Source: Maribacter ulvicola
GTDB taxonomy: Bacteria; Bacteroidota; Bacteroidia; Flavobacteriales; Flavobacteriaceae
Reading direction: 5' to 3'
DNA length: 64,000 bases
NCBI RefSeq assembly: GCF_900155985.1
Contig: NZ_FTMA01000001.1
Coordinates: 744,001-808,000 of the forward strand
Both the position numbers and the translations under genes were made by a program. The notes under the pieces are model-generated. The model had not been told where the DNA came from. It made no database searches and was given only the letters and a program-made list of their open reading frames with translations. Positions 34,395 to 42,936 of this stretch are shown here, one piece after another. Each line of letters starts with the position of its first letter. The first letter of the stretch is position 1.

Positions 34395-36068
34395 ATGAAA
34401 AGATTCTTAGGTTGCCTACTGTTTGCTGCAATTTCAATTCAGCTTCATGCCCAAGAAAAGAAATTTACGCATGCCGATACACTTCGAGGTACTATCACTC
34501 CTGAAAGAGCCTGGTGGGACGTGCTGAAATATGATATTTCTGTAACGCCCAATTTTGAAAAAAAATATACGTCAGGTTGTAACATTATCACATATAAAGT
34601 GGTTCAGGAAAAACATCCAGAGGTAATGCAGATCGATTTACAAGAACCATTAAAAATTGATAGTATCGTCTACGATAAGACAAAGTCTTTAACTTTTAAG
34701 CGTGAAGGAAATGTTTTTTATGTTCAAACCCCCAAACAAAAAATAAATTCTAAGCATGAGGTACAGGTTTATTTCAGTGGTAAACCTCATGAAGCTGTAC
34801 GTCCTCCCTGGGATGGAGGATGGACATTTGTAAATGATGAAAAAGGAAGACCATGGATGACAGTTACCTGTCAGGAAATAGGTGCTTCTATCTGGTACCC
34901 CAACAAGGATCATCAAAGTGATGAGCCTGATAACGGAGCCTCACTAACCATGCGGGTTTCAAAAGAACTTATGGCTGTGGGGAATGGTCATTTGTTAGAT
35001 ACCACTCAACATAAAGACGGGACCGTTTCTTATAAATGGGGGGTAGAGAACCCAATAAGTAATTATACCATTATACCATACATAGGGCATTATGAAAATT
35101 TTTCAGAAACCTACAAAGGTCTAAATGGAAAACTAGAGCTAGATTATTGGGTGTTGGATTATAACCTTAAAAAAGCCAAAGAATATATGCCGCCAGAAGT
35201 TAATAATACACTTAAGGCCTTTGAATATTGGTTTGGACCCTATCCGTTTTATGAAGATGGATTTAAAATAGTTGAAAGCGAACATTTGGGAATGGAACAC
35301 CAGTCTAATATAGCATATGGTAATCGGTTTTCCGGAGGATATAAAGGCAAAGATCTTTCAAACACGGGAATAGGTCTAACCTGGGACTTTGTAATTGTGC
35401 ATGAAGCAGGGCATGAATGGTTTGGAAACAATGTCACTGTTAATGACTTGGCAGATTTGTATATTCATGAGAGCTTCACCAATTATAGCGAAACATTATT
35501 TATAGACTATTGGTATGGAGAGGAAGCGGCTAACGACTATAATTACGGAATAAGAAGTGGAATTAAGAATGATACACCTATCATTCCTTCTTATGGTGTA
35601 AATGCTCGTGGAAGTGGAGATATGTATCCAAAAGGAGGTAACATGCTTCATAGTATTCGTCATAGTATGTCAGATGATGCCTTGTTTAGACAGATTCTTA
35701 TAGGCATTAATAAGGATTACCGTAATGGAACAATAGCTGGGAAGGTAATTCTAGATTATATTTCAAAACAAGCCAATTATAATTATTCAAAGGTATATGA
35801 GCAATATTTGACTACAATTCAAATTCCAAAATTGCAATTATATATAGATGCTCCAAGGAGTAGAATATTCTATAGATATGTGAACTGTGTAGATGGATTC
35901 AATTTACCCTTGGTATTAAAAGGCGATAAAGATAAAATTAAAATAGTTCCTTCTTCAGAATGGCAAAGTGTGGGCATTCAGAAAGAAAATCAATATTTGC
36001 TCACCCCTTGGAGGATAGAACATAAATATTATGTAGATGTTGAACTGGTTAAAGAAATGGAAAAATAA
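34395..36068 (+). CDS. M1 family metallo-aminopeptidase, exported
   Basis: 557-aa zinc aminopeptidase with a signal peptide (MKRFLGCLLFAAISIQLHAQ), so it acts in the periplasm or outside. The N-terminal beta-saddle domain covers about 25-240. The exopeptidase motif region is GMEHQSNIAYGNRF (GxMEN-like, about 299-312), and the zinc motif is VIVHEAGHEWFGNN with FTNYSE following: H336, E337, H340 and E359, the exact HExxH-18-E spacing. It lacks the long C-terminal helical domain of full M1 enzymes, as many Bacteroidetes members do. Its stop codon is directly followed by the ATG of the Xaa-Pro aminopeptidase, and dipeptidyl peptidase IV follows, forming a peptide-degrading operon. Confidence 0.92.
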   Translation: MKRFLGCLLFAAISIQLHAQEKKFTHADTLRGTITPERAWWDVLKYDISVTPNFEKKYTSGCNIITYKVVQEKHPEVMQIDLQEPLKIDSIVYDKTKSLTFKREGNVFYVQTPKQKINSKHEVQVYFSGKPHEAVRPPWDGGWTFVNDEKGRPWMTVTCQEIGASIWYPNKDHQSDEPDNGASLTMRVSKELMAVGNGHLLDTTQHKDGTVSYKWGVENPISNYTIIPYIGHYENFSETYKGLNGKLELDYWVLDYNLKKAKEYMPPEVNNTLKAFEYWFGPYPFYEDGFKIVESEHLGMEHQSNIAYGNRFSGGYKGKDLSNTGIGLTWDFVIVHEAGHEWFGNNVTVNDLADLYIHESFTNYSETLFIDYWYGEEAANDYNYGIRSGIKNDTPIIPSYGVNARGSGDMYPKGGNMLHSIRHSMSDDALFRQILIGINKDYRNGTIAGKVILDYISKQANYNYSKVYEQYLTTIQIPKLQLYIDAPRSRIFYRYVNCVDGFNLPLVLKGDKDKIKIVPSSEWQSVGIQKENQYLLTPWRIEHKYYVDVELVKEMEK

Positions 36069-37457
36069 ATGTTTGCAAGAGAAACGTATGTGCAGCGACG
36101 AGAAATTTTAAAGAATACGGTAAAATCAGGAATTCTCATAATTCCCGGGAATAAGGAAACCGGTATGAATTATAAAGATAATTGGTATCCATTCCGTCAG
36201 GATAGTACTTTCTTATATTACATGGGAATTAACCTTCCAAACTTGTACATAGTAATTGATTTAGATGAAGACAGAGAGATTCTTTTTGGAGATGATTTAA
36301 CCCCTGAGGATATGGTATGGGTGGGAGCTTCTGAACCTTTAAATACCTATGCGGAAAAATGTGGAATTGCGGAGGTAAAAGCAATGTCCAAGCTTAAAGA
36401 AACAGTACGGAAAGCAAAACAAAAAGGACAAAGGTTACATTACCTGCCGCCCTACCGAAGTAAAGTAACCATTGAAATTAGTGAGCTTACGGGAATTCCT
36501 GTGGCTGAAGTGGGAGCAACCAAATCTATTGAGTTTATCAAAGCAGTGATTGCTCAACGTTCTATAAAATCAGAGGAAGAAATTATAGAACTGCATAAAG
36601 CGGTAAACATTACTGCTAACATGCATCGCCATGCAATTAGGCGTACAAAACATGGAGTTTCTGAAAAGCAGATTGCGGGAGAATTACAGGCAATAGCCAT
36701 AGCAGGTGGCGGAAATATTTCTTTCCCGATAATTTTTACTAAAAACGGACAGTATCTTCATAATCATGCAACCCAGGCAGTGGTAGAAAACGGGGACATT
36801 GTTTTATGTGATTGTGGTGCGGAAACAGCAATGAATTATGCTGGTGACATGACACGTACTTTTCCGGTTGCCGAAAGGTTTACAGCTATACAACGTGAAA
36901 TTTATTCCATTGTGTTGGATGCTCACGAGTCGTCTTCTTCCGTTTTAAAACCAGGACATAAATTTAAAGATGCTCATATATTAGCATGTAACCGCATTGT
37001 GGAAGGCTTAAAAGGTCTGGGTTTAATGAAAGGAGATACTCAGGAGGCTGTGAATGCAGGTGCGAGTACCTTGTTTTTTCAATGCGGATTAGGACATTTT
37101 ATGGGACTGGACGTACACGATATGGAAAATTTTGGAGAGCAGTTGGTAGGTTATACGGATGAGATTAAAAAAAGTACCGATTTTGGCTTAAAATCTCTTC
37201 GCTTAGGAAAAGCACTGGAAGCCGGTAATGTACTTACCGTAGAACCCGGAATTTATTTTAATCCGTATCTAATAGACGCCTGGAAAGCTCAAGGAAAATA
37301 TAGCGATTTTGTGAATTATGATAAGGTAGAGCAGTTCAAAGATTTTGGAGGAATGCGTATTGAAGAAGATTTTCTCATCACAACTACCGGAAAACAGTTG
37401 TTAGGAGAGCCTTTGGCCAAAACAATAGAAGAATTAGAAGAACTGAAAAATTCATAA
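36069..37457 (+). CDS. Xaa-Pro aminopeptidase (M24B)
   Basis: 462-aa dinuclear metallopeptidase that removes the N-terminal residue before proline. An N-terminal creatinase-like domain (about 1-165) precedes the pita-bread catalytic domain. Metal ligands are visible in CDCGAETAMNYAGDMTRTFPV (the two Asp), GLGHFMGLDVHDMENFG (His), LTVEPGIYFNP (Glu) and GGMRIEEDFLIT (Glu). No signal peptide is seen, so it is cytoplasmic unlike its neighbours. It starts immediately after the M1 peptidase stop and is followed 14 bp later by DPP IV, so the three are co-transcribed and specialised for proline-rich peptides. Confidence 0.94.
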   Translation: MFARETYVQRREILKNTVKSGILIIPGNKETGMNYKDNWYPFRQDSTFLYYMGINLPNLYIVIDLDEDREILFGDDLTPEDMVWVGASEPLNTYAEKCGIAEVKAMSKLKETVRKAKQKGQRLHYLPPYRSKVTIEISELTGIPVAEVGATKSIEFIKAVIAQRSIKSEEEIIELHKAVNITANMHRHAIRRTKHGVSEKQIAGELQAIAIAGGGNISFPIIFTKNGQYLHNHATQAVVENGDIVLCDCGAETAMNYAGDMTRTFPVAERFTAIQREIYSIVLDAHESSSSVLKPGHKFKDAHILACNRIVEGLKGLGLMKGDTQEAVNAGASTLFFQCGLGHFMGLDVHDMENFGEQLVGYTDEIKKSTDFGLKSLRLGKALEAGNVLTVEPGIYFNPYLIDAWKAQGKYSDFVNYDKVEQFKDFGGMRIEEDFLITTTGKQLLGEPLAKTIEELEELKNS

Positions 37458-37471
37458 GTAATACTAAAAGG

Positions 37472-39733
37472 ATGATGTCTTCAACATTACAATCGATATC
37501 TTTTTTATTGAGTTTCTTGGCTTTTACCTTTTTAGGTATTGCTCAGAAAAACGATTCTTTGTTAAATCTTGATCGTATCTATGTATCTAAAGAATTTAAA
37601 AGCGATCGTCTGGCGCCACTATTCTGGGTAGAAGATGGAAATGCCTTTGTGACTATAGAAAAGAGTGAAAATGGGAATGATCAGCTTATAAAATATAGGA
37701 GTAAAGATTATAAAAGTGATGTTTACCTGTCTACAGAAAAGCTCACATCTAATGGAGTAAATCTAAAAATTGAAGATTTTTCGTTATCGCCAGACGGAAG
37801 TAAGGTGATGATCTTTACAAATTCCAGTAGGGTTTGGCGAACAAATTCAAAAGGAGATTTTTGGGTGTATGATTTTGATACGGATAAGCTAAAAAAATTA
37901 GGGAAAGATTTTTCACCTTCTTCTTTAATGTTTGCAAAATTCTCTGATAATAATCAATTTGTAGCCTATGTTAAGGATTTTAATATTTATAAGGAGAATT
38001 TTAAAACTGGAGAAATTACACCATTAACAACGGATGGCACCGGAGCTATTATTAACGGTACTTTTGATTGGGTATATGAGGAAGAATTTGGAGTTCGAGA
38101 CGGTTTTACCTGGAGTCCAGACGCTTCAAAAATAGCCTTCTGGCAATTAGATGCTTCAGAAATTGGTACCTTCTATATGATTAATAATACAGATTCTGTG
38201 TATGCGGAACCTATATCTGTACAATACCCTAAAGCAGGTTTTAATCCTTCCTCAGCTAAACTTGGATTAATCAATACAAAAACTTCAGAAATCAATTGGA
38301 TTCCTGTTCCCGGTGATCCCGCTCAACATTATCTGCCGGCTATGCAGTGGGTGAATAAAGATGTACTGTTGATTCAACAAATGAACAGAAAGCAAAATGA
38401 ACTGAATGTCTATACTTATAGACCTTCTTCGAATAAACTTCGTAAAATATATACTGAAACTGAAGATACTTGGGTAGATTTAAGATATCCGGATATAGCA
38501 TCAAACCATTGGGGAAATAACGATCAGTTAATTGTAGATAACGGGAAAAGTTTTTTAAGAATGACTGAAAATGATGGCTGGCGCCATATGTATAAAATCA
38601 GTTTGGAGACCGGAAAAAAAACGCTTGTAACTCCCGGAAATTATGATGTGGCCGCTTATTATCAAACCAATGCTGAAAATTTATATATCGTAGCTTCTCC
38701 AAATAATGCAACTCAACGTTATTTATATAGTGTTCCTTTAAATGGAGCAGGAAAATTAACTAGGATCACACCAGCAGCATTTGGTGGTGTAAATAGCTAT
38801 GATGTTTCTTTAAACGGTGAGTATGCAATTCACAAATTCACTGATGTAAATACACCTAATACCCTGAGTTTGGTAAGCCTTCCAAAGCATAAAACAATAC
38901 AGAAATTAGTAGATAATAAACAACTAAAGAACAGGTTAAAAAGCCTGGCAATTCCAGAAACTTCATTCTTTAAGGTAACCACTAAGGAAGGTATTGTAAT
39001 GGATGGTAGAATGACAAAACCTTTAAATTTTAATGAATCTAAAAAATATCCTGTTTTGTTTCATGTTTATGGGGAACCTTGGGGAGTTGTAGCCACTGAT
39101 CAATGGATCGGTTTATATGAAATCTATATGGCGCAAAAAGGTTTTGTGGTAATTAATATAGACAACCGTGGTACCCCAAGTTTAAAAGGAAGCGAATGGC
39201 GAAAAAGCATATATCAGAAACTTGGGGTCCTCAATTCTAGAGATCAGGCATTAGCGGCGCAAAAAGTTTTAAAAACGTATAATTTTTTAGATAAAGACCG
39301 TGTAAATGTTTGGGGCTGGAGTGGGGGAGGTTCTATGACTCAAAACTTGCTTTTTCGTTATCCTGAAATTTACAAAACCGGGGTTGCAGTAGCCGGTGTG
39401 GCAAACCAATTATTGTATGACAATATATATCAGGAAAGATATATGGGTTTGCCAAATGAAGATAAGGATAAATTCATTGAAGGATCACCGATCACCTATG
39501 CTAAGAATTTAAAGGGGAATTTACTGCTAATTCATGGTACCGGTGATGATAATGTGCATTACCAGAATATGGAACTATTGGTAAATGAGCTTATTAGAAA
39601 TAATAAGGAGTTTGAAATGATGGCTTATCCTAATCGCTCTCATGGTATTTATGAGGGTCAGGGTACTAGCTTGCATTTATACACTTTAATTACTAATTAT
39701 TTTTTGAAACATAACAAATTTGATAATAACTAA
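37472..39733 (+). CDS. dipeptidyl peptidase IV (S9B), exported
   Basis: 753-aa serine peptidase that releases Xaa-Pro dipeptides. A signal peptide (to about residue 24, ...FTFLGIAQ) is followed by the eight-bladed propeller (about 45-490), which holds the substrate-anchoring Glu pair in DWVYEEEFGVRDGF, and the alpha/beta-hydrolase domain with GWSGGGSM (S617), HGTGDDNVHYQN (D692) and NRSHGIYEG (H724). The triad is complete. It ends 4 bp before the stop of the convergent hydroxyproline dehydratase gene. With the two upstream peptidases it would turn proline-rich oligopeptides into dipeptides and free amino acids. Confidence 0.95.
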   Translation: MMSSTLQSISFLLSFLAFTFLGIAQKNDSLLNLDRIYVSKEFKSDRLAPLFWVEDGNAFVTIEKSENGNDQLIKYRSKDYKSDVYLSTEKLTSNGVNLKIEDFSLSPDGSKVMIFTNSSRVWRTNSKGDFWVYDFDTDKLKKLGKDFSPSSLMFAKFSDNNQFVAYVKDFNIYKENFKTGEITPLTTDGTGAIINGTFDWVYEEEFGVRDGFTWSPDASKIAFWQLDASEIGTFYMINNTDSVYAEPISVQYPKAGFNPSSAKLGLINTKTSEINWIPVPGDPAQHYLPAMQWVNKDVLLIQQMNRKQNELNVYTYRPSSNKLRKIYTETEDTWVDLRYPDIASNHWGNNDQLIVDNGKSFLRMTENDGWRHMYKISLETGKKTLVTPGNYDVAAYYQTNAENLYIVASPNNATQRYLYSVPLNGAGKLTRITPAAFGGVNSYDVSLNGEYAIHKFTDVNTPNTLSLVSLPKHKTIQKLVDNKQLKNRLKSLAIPETSFFKVTTKEGIVMDGRMTKPLNFNESKKYPVLFHVYGEPWGVVATDQWIGLYEIYMAQKGFVVINIDNRGTPSLKGSEWRKSIYQKLGVLNSRDQALAAQKVLKTYNFLDKDRVNVWGWSGGGSMTQNLLFRYPEIYKTGVAVAGVANQLLYDNIYQERYMGLPNEDKDKFIEGSPITYAKNLKGNLLLIHGTGDDNVHYQNMELLVNELIRNNKEFEMMAYPNRSHGIYEGQGTSLHLYTLITNYFLKHNKFDNN

Positions 39734-39737
39734 CGCA

Positions 39738-40808
39738 TTATCTTAATATAAATCCGTCTTTCATTGGGTCGTCCGGATCAATGATAAAAGTTTGCATTCC
39801 TGTAATATAAGCGGTTCCTTCTACTTGCGGGATAACAGCTTTGTATATTCCGTAATCCACTTCAGAAATTACCGATGCCTTAAATACAGAGTTTGTTATA
39901 CTTTCAATGTTCATTGTTTGTCCTATTTCAATTTCCTTACGTTTTTTATGGATAGCCATCCTGCCAGAGACTCCAGAACCTGTTGGTGAACGATCTACCT
40001 CTCCTTCAGCAAAAACGCATACATTTCTACTATCCGCCCCAGATACTTGCTTTGTATTATCTATAAAAATAGTACCATATAAAAAACTTAAATCCTTTTC
40101 AAAAGGATGTATAATATTTTTATGGGTATGGATTACAGCTTTCTTAATTTCCATTCCTTGGCTAATTATTGACCTATAGGATTCTGGATTTAAATCAAAA
40201 TCAAAATTATTTTTTGCTATATCCACATATGCATAAAAGGCTCCTCCATAAGCTAAATCATAGGTTACATTTCCTAAACCTGGTACTTCAACACTAGTAT
40301 CAAGAGAAACTACAAAACTAGGAACACAGTGAAAACGAACGTGCATTACTTTGCCATTTACTACTTTGGTATAAGAAGTAATTCTTCCACATGGAGCATC
40401 AATTTTTAAGATATTATCACCTTCCTTTACATTGATCCATTTCATTTTTACCGCTAATGTTGATATGGCTATAATGGCATGACCGCACATGGTAGAGTAG
40501 CCTTCATTGTGTAAAAAAATAATTCCAAAATCGCCTTCACTATCATTAGCGGGTAATAAAATACAACCGTACATATCTGCATGGCCACGTGGCTCAAACA
40601 TTAAAGCGGTACGCAACTCGTCATAATGCTCTTTACAATATCTACGATATTCCAAAACAGAGTTTCCTTTTAATTCAGGGAAACCATTGACAATAACCCG
40701 AAGCGGTTCACCTCCTGTATGCATGTCTATGGTTTTTATTTGCAGCCAATTTTCTGGTGGTGTAAATTGTGTTTTGCGTACTATGTTTTGGAAGGTTGTT
40801 TTAGGCAT
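39738..40808 (-). CDS. trans-3-hydroxy-L-proline dehydratase (proline racemase family)
   Basis: 356-aa proline-racemase-fold enzyme. The two catalytic positions decide the reaction. The first is Cys108 in NEGYSTMCGHAII. The second, Cys in racemases and 4-hydroxyproline epimerases, is Thr276 in VDRSPTGSGVSGRM. A Cys/Thr pair is the mark of trans-3-hydroxy-L-proline dehydratases (human L3HYPDH has Cys104/Thr273), which give delta-1-pyrroline-2-carboxylate. HTGGEPLRVI and GGAFYAYVD are also family features. Its ATG overlaps the stop of the upstream reductase gene by 8 bp (ATGCCTAA), so the two are translationally coupled, and the reductase can take the product to L-proline. Reaction assignment is inferred from residues and context. 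Confidence 0.88.
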   Translation of the reverse strand: MPKTTFQNIVRKTQFTPPENWLQIKTIDMHTGGEPLRVIVNGFPELKGNSVLEYRRYCKEHYDELRTALMFEPRGHADMYGCILLPANDSEGDFGIIFLHNEGYSTMCGHAIIAISTLAVKMKWINVKEGDNILKIDAPCGRITSYTKVVNGKVMHVRFHCVPSFVVSLDTSVEVPGLGNVTYDLAYGGAFYAYVDIAKNNFDFDLNPESYRSIISQGMEIKKAVIHTHKNIIHPFEKDLSFLYGTIFIDNTKQVSGADSRNVCVFAEGEVDRSPTGSGVSGRMAIHKKRKEIEIGQTMNIESITNSVFKASVISEVDYGIYKAVIPQVEGTAYITGMQTFIIDPDDPMKDGFILR

Positions 40809-41760
40809 TGAGGTATTTTTTATAATAATAACTTGCGGCCGTTAGGTCTTGTAGTGCGTGGCCAACAGATTTGAATACAGTTATTTCCTTAGAGTTAACC
40901 CTTCCATTCTTTGTATTGGAGCAAAGTTCAAATAAATCTGCTTTAATATCTGATTCTTGTATAATTCCATTTTCTAATGGAATAACGATATCACCACTTT
41001 CTTTTAACCCACCTTCATAAGTGTCAATAAAAACTGAAGCTCTCAAAATAGTATCGTTATCTGCTTCCCTCATATCTTTTTTATATGCTCCAACTAAATC
41101 AATATGCTGTCCAGCTGACAAATATTTTCCTAGCACCAATGGACTTTCTGATAATGTAGCAGAAGAAATTATCGCAACTTCAGAAATTTTTTCTTTAATG
41201 GATTTAATAGGGGTAATAGTAAATGCTTCATCTGATAACTGATTACATATATTTTGCGCTTTTTTGTAATCTCTGCCCCATACAAATACGTTTTCAATGG
41301 GTCTGACTGAAGCGTGAGCCTTAATGAGGTTAGTGGATAATGCACCAGTGCCTATCATTAACAGTGAGTTGGAATCCTCTCTTGACAAGTAAGAAGAAGC
41401 TAAAGCGGAAGCTGCAGCTGTTCTTTTTACCGTTAGGGCTTTCGCTTCCAGAATTGCCTTTATAGTCCCTTTAGTAGCATTAAGGTATATGTAGGTTCCA
41501 TTGATTGAAGGTAAATTAAAACGCCCGTTATCTGGACTTACCGTAGCAATTTTTATTCCAGCATCATTACCAGGGTTCCAGGCGGGCATCAATAGTAATG
41601 TAGAATCTTTGTTTGTTGTAGGATTAGGAAAATCATGATGATGGCGCAATGGGACCATAACTTTTCTATCTGAAAAATTGTATTTTAATTGTTTGATCAA
41701 TTCAGGGAAGTGTGTGTTCTTTTCAATAAAATGATCGTCTATTTGAATAATTTTATCCAT
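40801..41760 (-). CDS. ornithine cyclodeaminase family protein, probable delta-1-pyrroline-2-carboxylate reductase
   Basis: 319-aa NAD(P)-dependent enzyme of the ornithine cyclodeaminase/mu-crystallin family. It has an N-terminal substrate domain with KVMVPLRHHHDFPNP and the Rossmann motif SLLMIGTGALSTNLIKAH (about 134-151) followed by NVFVWGRDYKKAQ. The family includes ornithine cyclodeaminase, alanine dehydrogenase-like enzymes and ketimine reductases (LhpI). Because it is coupled to a trans-3-hydroxyproline dehydratase, reduction of delta-1-pyrroline-2-carboxylate to L-proline is the most economical assignment. Ornithine cyclodeaminase itself would also give proline and cannot be excluded. 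It is the first gene of a two-gene operon. Confidence 0.82.
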   Translation of the reverse strand: MDKIIQIDDHFIEKNTHFPELIKQLKYNFSDRKVMVPLRHHHDFPNPTTNKDSTLLLMPAWNPGNDAGIKIATVSPDNGRFNLPSINGTYIYLNATKGTIKAILEAKALTVKRTAAASALASSYLSREDSNSLLMIGTGALSTNLIKAHASVRPIENVFVWGRDYKKAQNICNQLSDEAFTITPIKSIKEKISEVAIISSATLSESPLVLGKYLSAGQHIDLVGAYKKDMREADNDTILRASVFIDTYEGGLKESGDIVIPLENGIIQESDIKADLFELCSNTKNGRVNSKEITVFKSVGHALQDLTAASYYYKKYLNA

Positions 41761-42100
41761 TCTTTTAGTTTAGGGTTTAATTGATTTGTGTTAGGGTATA
41801 TTGATATTTCACCGTTCTTAATTCAACAAATGAAAATACAAAACCTGATTTCTAATTTGCTTAATAGAATAATTTCTTTTAAAATTAAGTGGAACTCCCT
41901 TTACCACAATATTCATTCAAGTACACGGAGACTTAAATCATTTACCCCTAAATTTATTTCTATCATGTTTGTTATTAAATGGTTGAACTTTGAAATAAAC
42001 ACAATACAATTAGAAGTAGCATATTCTTCATGATACTGTGAATTTGTAAAAAAAATAAAATTAAAGTATAAGCGGTTAAGCTATTAGCTGCTTATTATCT

Positions 42101-42115
42101 TATAGTGACACTATA
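42101..42115. promoter_or_regulatory. 15-bp palindrome, possible operator
   Basis: TATAGTGACACTATA is a perfect odd palindrome (7-bp arms) between the reductase gene and the carboxylase operon. It could be a regulator site for either side, but arms of this length are expected a few times by chance in the window. Confidence 0.3.
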
Positions 42116-42122
42116 TTAACTG

Positions 42123-42155
42123 AAATCCAATCTACTTATTTAGGTTGGATTTTTT
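42123..42155 (+). terminator. intrinsic terminator, plus orientation
   Basis: AAATCCAA (42123-42130) pairs with TTGGATTT (42145-42152), followed by more T. No real gene on the plus strand lies just upstream, so it may insulate the carboxylase operon from stray transcription. Confidence 0.6.
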
Positions 42156-42323
42156 GTTTTAGTCAATATTGATATTTATTGCTATTTTATCATATACATC
42201 TATTTTGTCTTGTACATTAACGATTTATGAGTTGTCTATTGATACCTTCATAATTCATCATATAATCAGTTAGTTATATAGGGCTCATTTTAATTTGATA
42301 ATTATATCGCCAATCTTTTTCGA

Positions 42324-42331
42324 TATATTTG
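42324..42331 (+). promoter_or_regulatory. promoter of the acyl-CoA carboxylase operon (-7 box)
   Basis: TATATTTG at 42324-42331 matches TAnnTTTG. It overlaps the first codons of the longest frame (42329), supporting translation from the ATG at 42365. Confidence 0.45.
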
Positions 42332-42364
42332 ATTCACTTTAAAAGTTGTTTTTATAAAATAGAT

Positions 42365-42844
42365 ATGTCGAACTACTTGATTACCGTAAACGGAGAAGAA
42401 TTGGATTGTAAAACCAGTGATGCCGATTCTTTAGATAGCATTGTAGTAAATGCAAATACCCTTCATGTATTGGATCAAAATAGTGCGTTTAAGGTAGAGA
42501 TGTTACAAACAGATTTTTCGAATAAAAAGGTGACACTCTCTATAAATGGAAACGTTTATGAGGTTAAATTGGAAGATGAATATGATCAGCAAATTAAAAA
42601 GATGGGATTACTAGCGGTAACTACCCAAAAATTGAATGAGGTAAAAGCGCCAATGCCAGGTCTTATTGTTGACGTTATGGTTGAGGTAGGTCAAGAGATT
42701 GTAGAAGGTACACCGTTATTGGTTTTATCAGCTATGAAAATGGAAAATGTTATTCTAGCTCAGGGTGAAGGAATAGTGAAGTCTATTAAAGTGGAAAAAG
42801 ATGATGCCGTAGAAAAAGGGCAGTTGATTATTGAAATGGAATAG
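42365..42844 (+). CDS. biotin carboxyl carrier protein of an acyl-CoA carboxylase
   Basis: 159-aa biotinylated subunit, start at MSNYLITVNGEELDC. The N-terminal 85 residues resemble the linker domain of three-subunit propionyl-CoA/oxaloacetate-type carboxylases. The C-terminal biotinyl domain carries VKAPMPGLIVDVMVEVGQ and the biotinylation site SAMKMEN (K125). It is followed by a biotin carboxylase (92 bp gap) and a carboxyltransferase, an order typical of propionyl-CoA carboxylases in Bacteroidetes and distinct from AccB of fatty-acid synthesis. Confidence 0.9.
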   Translation: MSNYLITVNGEELDCKTSDADSLDSIVVNANTLHVLDQNSAFKVEMLQTDFSNKKVTLSINGNVYEVKLEDEYDQQIKKMGLLAVTTQKLNEVKAPMPGLIVDVMVEVGQEIVEGTPLLVLSAMKMENVILAQGEGIVKSIKVEKDDAVEKGQLIIEME

Positions 42845-42936
42845 AAATATACGATTGTCATATGAGGAAACTCTTAAGTAATAGATGCTAAATCGTTACG
42901 TATTTAAATCTCGATTATCGAGTAAATTAAGTTTTA

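Larger units (their letters stand above)
41761..42364. other. intergenic region with terminator and palindrome
   Basis: No convincing gene. A GTG-started 81-codon frame at 41788-42033 has no recognisable features. The region holds a 15-bp palindrome, an intrinsic terminator and the promoter of the carboxylase operon, listed separately. The left part could contain the promoter of the 40801-41760 gene, but I see no clear TAnnTTTG there. Confidence 0.55.

Noticed and set aside
39738-40808. Proline racemase or 4-hydroxyproline epimerase
   Set aside because: Those enzymes have Cys at both catalytic positions; here the second is Thr276, which points to trans-3-hydroxyproline dehydratase.
41788-42033. 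81-codon GTG-started frame, possible gene or transposase relic
   Set aside because: No recognisable domain, no ribosome site or promoter, and composition like surrounding non-coding DNA.
17913-42115. Shared TGACACTATA element at 17917-17926 and in the palindrome at 42101-42115
   Set aside because: The copy near susC is not palindromic, the same 10-mer core also occurs at the dtxR start codon, and such matches are common by chance.
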